Below are positions 46,215-50,510 of a DNA stretch of 50,510 nucleotides, one piece after another (the first letter of the stretch is position 1; each line of letters begins with the position of its first letter). The position numbers and the translations under genes are program-made. The notes beneath the pieces are model-generated. The model ran no database searches and was not told the DNA's origin. It saw nothing but the letters and a program-made list of their open reading frames with translations. The DNA is from JACQAI01 sp035507915 (GTDB lineage Bacteria > Pseudomonadota > Alphaproteobacteria > Elsterales > Elsteraceae), in NCBI GenBank assembly GCA_035507915.1, contig DATJNS010000358.1, positions 1 through 50,510 of the forward strand, in the 5' to 3' direction.

Positions 46215-47009
46215 ATGGGCGAGCGCCTCAAGGACAAGGTCGCGCTGGTGTTCGGCGCCGGCTCGGTCGGGCCGGGCTGGGGCAACGGCAAGGCGACCGC
46301 CGTGCTGTTCGCGCGCGAAGGCGCCCGGGTGGTCGCCGTCGACCGCAACGAGGCCGCGGCGCGCGAGACGGTCGCGATCATCGAGGGCGAGGGCCACGCC
46401 GGCCTGGCTTTCGCCGCCGACGTTACCCGAAGCGACGACGTCGAGCGCGTCGTCGCGCGCACGCTCGAGCGCCACGGCCGCATCGACGTGCTGCACAACA
46501 ATGTCGGCATCACGGCGATGGGCGGCCCGATCGAGGAGAGCGAGGCGAGCTGGCGGCGCGTGCTGGACACCAACCTGACCGGCGTCTTCCTGACCTGCAA
46601 GCACACGCTGCCCGTCATGCTGAAGCAGCGCGCCGGAGCGATCGTCAACATCTCGTCGATCGCCGCGGTGCGCTACACCGGGCTGCCCTACAGCTCCTAC
46701 TACGCGTCGAAGGCGGCGGTGAACCAGTTCACCGTCGGCGTGGCGCTCCAGTATGCCGCGCACGGCATCCGGGCCAACGTCGTCATGCCGGGCCTGATGG
46801 ACACGCCGATGATCCATCAGCAGGTCGTCGGCCAGTATCAGGACGACGCCGCGATGGTGGCGGCGCGCAACGCCATGTGCCCGATGGGCTTCATGGGCAC
46901 CGGCTGGGACGTCGCGCAGGCCGCGCTGTTCCTCGCCTCCGACGACGCGCGCTACGTCACCGGCGTGTGTCTGCCGGTCGACGGCGGCATCAGCTGCCGG
47001 GCGACCTAA
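46215..47009 (+). CDS. Short-chain dehydrogenase/reductase
   Basis: A 264-residue classical SDR. The Gly-rich dinucleotide motif is an unusual GAGSVGPGWGNGKATA (14-29), with NNVG at 95-98, catalytic Ser148 (NISSIA), Tyr162-x3-Lys166 (YYASK) and the C-terminal PVDGG. The long GxxxG-like loop occurs in some SDRs acting on 3-oxo or hydroxy acids. It follows the ThDP enzyme by 10 bp and is the last gene of the operon. Oxidation of a product of the ThDP step is a reasonable guess. Confidence 0.9.
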   Translation: MGERLKDKVALVFGAGSVGPGWGNGKATAVLFAREGARVVAVDRNEAAARETVAIIEGEGHAGLAFAADVTRSDDVERVVARTLERHGRIDVLHNNVGITAMGGPIEESEASWRRVLDTNLTGVFLTCKHTLPVMLKQRAGAIVNISSIAAVRYTGLPYSSYYASKAAVNQFTVGVALQYAAHGIRANVVMPGLMDTPMIHQQVVGQYQDDAAMVAARNAMCPMGFMGTGWDVAQAALFLASDDARYVTGVCLPVDGGISCRAT

Positions 47010-47014
47010 ACGAG

Positions 47015-47029
47015 CGCGCCTCGGGCGCG
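47015..47029. terminator. GC-rich hairpin between convergent genes
   Basis: CGCGCC, loop TCG, GGCGCG forms a perfect 6-bp stem between the stops of the SDR and SGNH genes. No T-run follows on either strand, so it is at best a weak bidirectional terminator. Confidence 0.3.
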
Positions 47030-47785
47030 TCACTTCGCGGCGAGCGCGGCGTCGGGTGTCGCGTCGATGATCATGCGGGCGATCAACTGGCCGATGCAGT
47101 CGTAGACCGCGTCGATCTCGGCGCCGACGAGGCGCGGGGCGACGCTCTCGTCGAGATGAAAGACGTCGTTGTCGACCCAATAGCGCATCACCTCGAAACG
47201 GTCGAACAGCATCACGTCCTGGCTCGCCGAGAACGTGCGCATGGCCTCGACGAACGGCAGCAGATTGACCACGCGAGGCATGGCGCGCGCGTACTGGGGG
47301 TTGACCAGCAGGACATCGGCGCCGGCCTCGCGGATGTGCGCGACGCCGGCCTCCAGCAGCGCGCCGAAATCGTCGAGCGGCACGCCGCGCACGGCGTCGA
47401 CGGTGCCGGTCTCCCAGATCACCAGATGCGGCTTGTGGGCGAGCACGTCACGATCGAGCCGCGCCATCATGTCGTTCGCGGTCTCGCGCTGGACGCCCTG
47501 GTTGAGCACCGTGACGCGCGCGCCGACGCGCGCGCGCAACGCGACCTCGAGCCGCGCCGGAAAGCTCGCGGCCGGCGTGCTGGCCCCGAGGCCCTTGGTG
47601 GTGCCCGAGCCGAGCGCGACGACGCGCAGCGGGCTCGCGCGATCGAGCGCGGCGACCGACCATTCGGGAAGCGTCGCGGCGGTCTCGAGCAGGCTGGGCG
47701 GCACGGCGCAGGTCGGCTCCGCGGCCGCGGCGGCGAGCGGGGCGAGCACCGCGAGCGCCGCCGCCAGGCGATGCCAGCGATTCAT
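47030..47785 (-). CDS. SGNH/GDSL-type hydrolase family protein with altered block I
   Basis: A 251-residue secreted protein (signal peptide MNRWHRLAAALAVLAPLAAAAA). The SGNH fold is shown by VVALGSGTTKGLGAS (block I), VLNQGVQRETANDM (block II Gly), IWETGTVDAV (block III position) and DVFHLDE (block V His). In block I the usual GDS or GSS is GSG, so the catalytic Ser position appears to be Gly. The block III Asn is also Thr (TGT). It is translationally coupled to opgC (ATGA overlap) and so may modify, or bind, periplasmic glucan or other acylated sugars rather than act as a free esterase. Confidence 0.78.
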   Translation of the reverse strand: MNRWHRLAAALAVLAPLAAAAAEPTCAVPPSLLETAATLPEWSVAALDRASPLRVVALGSGTTKGLGASTPAASFPARLEVALRARVGARVTVLNQGVQRETANDMMARLDRDVLAHKPHLVIWETGTVDAVRGVPLDDFGALLEAGVAHIREAGADVLLVNPQYARAMPRVVNLLPFVEAMRTFSASQDVMLFDRFEVMRYWVDNDVFHLDESVAPRLVGAEIDAVYDCIGQLIARMIIDATPDAALAAK

Positions 47786-49002
47786 GCGACCCCCTGCTCC
47801 ATCGTTCCTCCGGATGATCCGCTCGGTCGTCCGCTCGACGGCCCGCGCGCCTGCTTCTTGTACCAATCGAGCAACCATGCGAGCCCGATCATGATGGCGC
47901 ATCCGGCCGCGTTGATCACCAGCTGCATGGCGAGCGAGTAGTTGAACGTATCGGCGGCCAGATGGCCGAGCAGCGAGAGAAAAATGCCGGTGCAGAACAC
48001 GGCCAGGCTGTGCTCGCCGCAACGCACGATCGGACGCGCCAAGCGGCCGGCGAACCAGCGCTCGCGTCCGCGCGTGAGCACGGCGACGAGATAGGCGAGC
48101 GCCAGGAAGTGGGCCAGCCGCCAGGGCGACAGGTCGGGTTTGTCGATCGGCCACAGCGTGTTCGACAGGAACCCGGGGAAGCTCGGGTAGATCCCGGAAA
48201 CCGTCCACGACAGGCCGATCACGAAGGCAAACGCCAGATAGAGGACGACCGGCGCGATCAGCCAGCGCGCGGTCGGCACCGGCGACCCGCCGTTGACCAC
48301 GATGCGGCCGGCGAACGCGCCGATCACGAACAGGAACTGCCAGGCCAGCGGATTGAAGGTCCAGGCGCGCCCGTCGGGATAGGCGGTGAGATGCCAATCG
48401 AAGACCTGGACGCCGAGCCACAGCAGGCCCGAGCCGACCACGCAGGCCCACGACGCGCGCCGGAACAGCGCCATCAGCGGCGCCAGCCCGAGCAGGAGCG
48501 TGATGTAGAGCGGCAGGATGTCGAGGAAGGTCGGCTGGAACCGCAGCATCAGGGCCTCGATCACCGCGATGTGCGGCTCCTCGAGGAAGTTCGTCATCCG
48601 CATTTCCTCGAGGTAGAGCGGGTTGCTGCGGAAGTGCGCCGCCGCGAAGGACACCTCGGCGATGAACAGCACGAACACGAAGATGTGGACGACGTAGAGC
48701 GTCCAGACGCGGCGCAGCAGCTCCACCGTGGCATAGACGAAGCCCTGGCGGCGCTCGCGCAACCCGAACACGTAGCCGGCCGAGTAGCCCGACAGGAAAA
48801 TGAAGATCTCGGCGGCGTCGGAGAAACCGAAGTTCCGCAGGGTGATCAGCGCGAACACGTTCTCCGGGATGTGGTCGATGAAGATGATCAGGAGGGCGAG
48901 GCCGCGGAAGAAGTCGATGCGACGGTCGCGCCCGCCGCGCGCCGCCGCGGGCGCGGCCGTCGCGGCCTGCGAGCCGGTCAGGGGCTGCTCGAGCGTGGCC
49001 AT
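47782..49002 (-). CDS. OpgC-domain membrane acyltransferase
   Basis: The 406-residue polytopic protein has about ten membrane helices. RRIDFFRGLALLIIFIDHIPENVFALITLRNFGFSDAAEIFIFLSGYSAGYVFG (about 26-80) is the diagnostic OpgC/acyltransferase-3-like start with the conserved His and FLSGY. OpgC-domain proteins add succinyl or similar groups to osmoregulated periplasmic glucans or other surface sugars. The coupled SGNH gene downstream is a frequent partner. Substrate and acyl group are not defined. It is divergent from the DHp-domain gene. Confidence 0.88.
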   Translation of the reverse strand: MATLEQPLTGSQAATAAPAAARGGRDRRIDFFRGLALLIIFIDHIPENVFALITLRNFGFSDAAEIFIFLSGYSAGYVFGLRERRQGFVYATVELLRRVWTLYVVHIFVFVLFIAEVSFAAAHFRSNPLYLEEMRMTNFLEEPHIAVIEALMLRFQPTFLDILPLYITLLLGLAPLMALFRRASWACVVGSGLLWLGVQVFDWHLTAYPDGRAWTFNPLAWQFLFVIGAFAGRIVVNGGSPVPTARWLIAPVVLYLAFAFVIGLSWTVSGIYPSFPGFLSNTLWPIDKPDLSPWRLAHFLALAYLVAVLTRGRERWFAGRLARPIVRCGEHSLAVFCTGIFLSLLGHLAADTFNYSLAMQLVINAAGCAIMIGLAWLLDWYKKQARGPSSGRPSGSSGGTMEQGVA

Positions 49003-49051
49003 GGCGCCCTCAGTCTAGCGCGTCGATCCGACGCCGGCGGGGCGGCGTGCA

Positions 49052-49079
49052 TTGCAATCATGCCTTGCCGGGCTATCCT
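49052..49079 (+). promoter_or_regulatory. Putative promoter of the DHp-domain gene
   Basis: TTGCAA, 16 bp, TATCCT (four of six each), 27 bp before ATG 49107. It lies downstream of the earlier ATG at 49047, which supports the later start. Confidence 0.45.
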
Positions 49080-49106
49080 CGGCCATCCGCGACCGAGACC
49101 GCCAGG

Positions 49107-49412
49107 ATGGTTGCCAAGCGCCCCGCCCGCACCGCGAACGAACGCGCCGCCGGCCCCGACGCGCCGCCCGCCGGCGACGCCGACATCGTGCCGCGGGTGC
49201 GGCGTGCCGTCCACGATCTGCGCCAGCCGGTCCAGGCCATGCGGCTGTTCGTCCATCTGCTGTCCTCCCGCCTGGAGCGTGAGGAGGACCGCGCCCTGGT
49301 CGTCAAGCTCGACGAGGCGCTCGAGAACATCGAGGCGGCGCTGCGCGGACTGATGGACAGCGTCGCGCCGGCGGCCGGCCCCGCGACCGGCAGGCCGCCG
49401 ACCGACCGCTGA
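49107..49412 (+). CDS. Stand-alone histidine-kinase DHp-like domain protein (101 aa)
   Basis: From ATG 49107 the protein has about 35 polar residues and then RVRRAVHDLRQPVQAMRLFVHLLSSRLEREEDRALVVKLDEALENIEAALRGLMDS. This is the H-box helix pair of the histidine kinases whose motif reads HDLRQP, with the presumed phospho-acceptor His at about residue 37. No ATP-binding catalytic domain follows; the protein ends 15 residues after the helices. It could be a phosphotransfer or dimerisation module, or a fragment of a larger kinase. Function is unproven. Confidence 0.7.
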   Translation: MVAKRPARTANERAAGPDAPPAGDADIVPRVRRAVHDLRQPVQAMRLFVHLLSSRLEREEDRALVVKLDEALENIEAALRGLMDSVAPAAGPATGRPPTDR

Positions 49413-49842
49413 CCGGCCGCCGGGCTCGCGCCGACCGCGCCGGGCACCTCTCGGACCGCCGTGCGTTAAACCCGCCGGGCGACCATTGTCGCATTAACGA
49501 TTGTTGAATTGACCGGCACGGACGGACCGTGCAAAATGAGAAAACTTTGGTTAAAAAATAGTTACTTCTACGTGAGACGATCTACACGGAACGCGCGAAC
49601 CCCAGGCCTGCGCCGAGATGTTCTCAGCACGCGACAAACAACTGCCAAATAAGCGAGGGCCGTCGCTCAAGACGGCACATCTGCAAGGTCGCATGCCGAG
49701 GTCACGCGCATCTCGTTCTCTCGGCGATTCTTTAGGTCAAACGAATGGGAACTTTTTTGCATCGTTTCGTTATCAATACGTGACGCTTCGTGGCGGGGCA
49801 CTGCACTGAGACGTCAACCGAAAGCCAACTGGAGACTATCGA
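49413..49842. other. Long non-coding leader region upstream of the MarR-type gene
   Basis: A 430-bp region with lower GC than its surroundings. It contains a promoter-like TTGACC-17-CAAAAT pair whose spacer is a palindrome (49509-49537), a perfect hairpin GCCGTC-GCTCAA-GACGGC (49659-49676), and an inverted repeat AACGAA/TTCGTT (49740-49745 and 49766-49771) about 75 bp before the MarR start. A 63-codon frame at 49618-49809 lacks a good ribosome-binding site and I do not call it a gene. A small RNA or a regulated leader is possible but unproven. Confidence 0.6.
49509..49537 (+). promoter_or_regulatory. Promoter-like element with a palindromic spacer
   Basis: TTGACC (five of six), 17-bp spacer, CAAAAT (four of six). 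GCACGG-ACGGA-CCGTGC (49516-49532) fills nearly the whole spacer, like an operator placed between the -35 and -10 boxes. If used, the transcript leads 300 nt into the MarR-type gene. Confidence 0.4.
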
Positions 49843-50373
49843 ATGCGTTCTAGCCACCAAATCGCCCAGACCGCCAAGCCGATCAGCGCCCGGCGAAACG
49901 CCCCGGACGAGATGAAGGACCTTTATCTCGGCACGGTCCGGCTGCTCGAGCGGCTGCACCGCCAATTCCTCGAGCTGATCGAGGTCGAACTCGACCGCCT
50001 GAAAGTCGAGGACATCAACAACGTCCAGAGCCTGATCCTGTTCCACATCGGCCGGGACAACCTGACGGTCGGCGAACTGCTGACCCGCGGCTACTACCTC
50101 GGCTCGAACGTGTCCTACAACGTCCGCAAGCTGGTCGAGACCGGCTACCTCGTCCAGGAGCGCTCGGTTCACGACCGACGCTCGAGCCGCGTCTTCCTGT
50201 CCGACAAGGGGCTCAAGCTCTACGACCGGCTCAACGAGATGTTCGATGGGCAGGTACAGGCTTTCAACGAAATCTCGTCGGCCAAGGATCTCGACTCCGC
50301 GACCGCGACCTTCAAGCGGCTCGGCGGCTTTTGGCACACGCTGGGCGGCCTCAGCGGGCGCGGCGGCTTCTAG
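49843..50373 (+). CDS. MarR-family winged-helix regulator, LdtR-like
   Basis: The 176-residue protein has a MarR-type winged helix: LTVGELLTRGYYLGSNVSYNVRKLVETGYLVQERSVHDRRSSRVFLSDKG (about 78-128), with the beta-wing DRRSSR. The N-terminal helix DLYLGTVRLLERLHRQFLELIEVELDRL forms the dimer. This closely follows alphaproteobacterial LdtR, which controls L,D-transpeptidase and stress genes in response to small ligands. LdtR targets are not visible here. Its stop codon coincides with the IS630-like junction. An inverted repeat is present upstream, possibly for self-regulation. Confidence 0.88.
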   Translation: MRSSHQIAQTAKPISARRNAPDEMKDLYLGTVRLLERLHRQFLELIEVELDRLKVEDINNVQSLILFHIGRDNLTVGELLTRGYYLGSNVSYNVRKLVETGYLVQERSVHDRRSSRVFLSDKGLKLYDRLNEMFDGQVQAFNEISSAKDLDSATATFKRLGGFWHTLGGLSGRGGF

Positions 50374-50510
50374 AGCGGGATGCGTTTAGGCGTGGGCATA
50401 GCCTGAGTTTTTGAAGTAGTTGGCGCATTCGGCGGGGCTGAAGCTGTCGAGCAGCTGGCCGATCGCTGTGGTGACGGTGTCGAAGTCTCGAGCGCGGGCT
50501 TTGCGCAGGA
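50373..50510. mobile_element. IS630-family insertion sequence, right end only
   Basis: IS630 elements insert at TA. Here TA of the MarR TAG stop (50371-50372) is followed by GAGCGGGATGCG, which I read as the outer end of the element, then the 3' end of its transposase on the minus strand. The element runs out of the window, so its other end and length are unknown. Confidence 0.6.
50386..50510 (-). CDS. IS630-family transposase, C-terminal fragment at window edge
   Basis: The minus-strand frame ends at TAA (50386-50388) and covers the last 41 residues in the window: the conserved end pattern KARARDFDTVTTAIGQLLD then FSPAECANYFKNSGYAHA. This Asn-Tyr-Phe..SGY tail is the usual C-terminus of IS630 (DDE) transposases. 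The DDE catalytic core would lie beyond the right edge. Whether it is intact cannot be judged. Confidence 0.85.
   Translation of the reverse strand, partial: LRKARARDFDTVTTAIGQLLDSFSPAECANYFKNSGYAHA

Noticed and set aside
49618..49809. 63-codon frame upstream of the MarR gene
   Set aside because: No Shine-Dalgarno, no recognisable sequence, and it lies within a leader with palindromes.

Overview
The window is about 70% G+C and gene-dense on both strands. It looks like a chromosomal segment of a free-living alphaproteobacterium, perhaps a Rhodospirillales-type soil or water organism. The basis is an alphaproteobacterial-style LptD with a CxxC motif, separately encoded LptF and LptG, a MarR/LdtR-type regulator, a DUF1194 von Willebrand protein, an orphan Bug-type binding protein, and very GC-rich third codon positions. 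The exact genus cannot be read from the sequence. No rRNA, tRNA, CRISPR or prophage was seen.

Layout. 1-20.4 kb is dominated by cell-surface glycan genes: a GT2 glycosyltransferase cut by the left edge, a polysaccharide deacetylase, apt, then gmd-fcl-waaA (GDP-L-fucose and Kdo transfer), lptF-lptG, a VWA/beta-barrel pair, glmU-manC, lptD, a UDP-glucuronate-epimerase-like gene, a GT28-like transferase, and a Gfo/Idh oxidoreductase plus DegT aminotransferase pair. 20.5-28.5 kb is metabolic: a D-aminoacylase/diaminopropionate ammonia-lyase operon, an orphan SsuC-like permease, a NarL-type response regulator, a class V aminotransferase, a Bug binding protein and a DUF6065 protein. 28.5-33 kb has a TolC-type channel, a large periplasmic helical-repeat protein and an NAD-binding protein. 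32.8-37.2 kb is a compact dTDP-L-rhamnose operon (rfbC-rfbB-rfbD-rfbA plus a GT2) behind a recognisable sigma-70-type promoter. 37.3-42.8 kb holds a 53-residue membrane protein, an MFS carrier, a fatty-acid desaturase, a small conserved protein, an acyl-CoA synthetase and a DinB protein. 42.9-47.0 kb is an operon-like run: MerB-like gene, two-repeat protein of unknown function, ThDP enzyme, SDR. The right end has an OpgC/SGNH pair, a stand-alone histidine-kinase DHp domain, a MarR/LdtR regulator and the 3' end of an IS630-family transposase.

The most striking feature is at 42911-43615. A MerB (alkylmercury lyase)-like reading frame is interrupted by one in-frame TGA exactly where E. coli MerB has its catalytic Cys159. 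Two codons later begins a bulged stem-loop with an apical GGUC loop, 19 nt past the TGA, essentially the spacing and loop of the bacterial SECIS of E. coli fdhF. The frame resumes with the conserved MerB C-terminal segment. I interpret it as a selenocysteine-containing MerB homologue (Sec at residue 156). An automatic annotation would split it into two hypothetical proteins. No sel genes lie in the window, so this depends on the rest of the genome.
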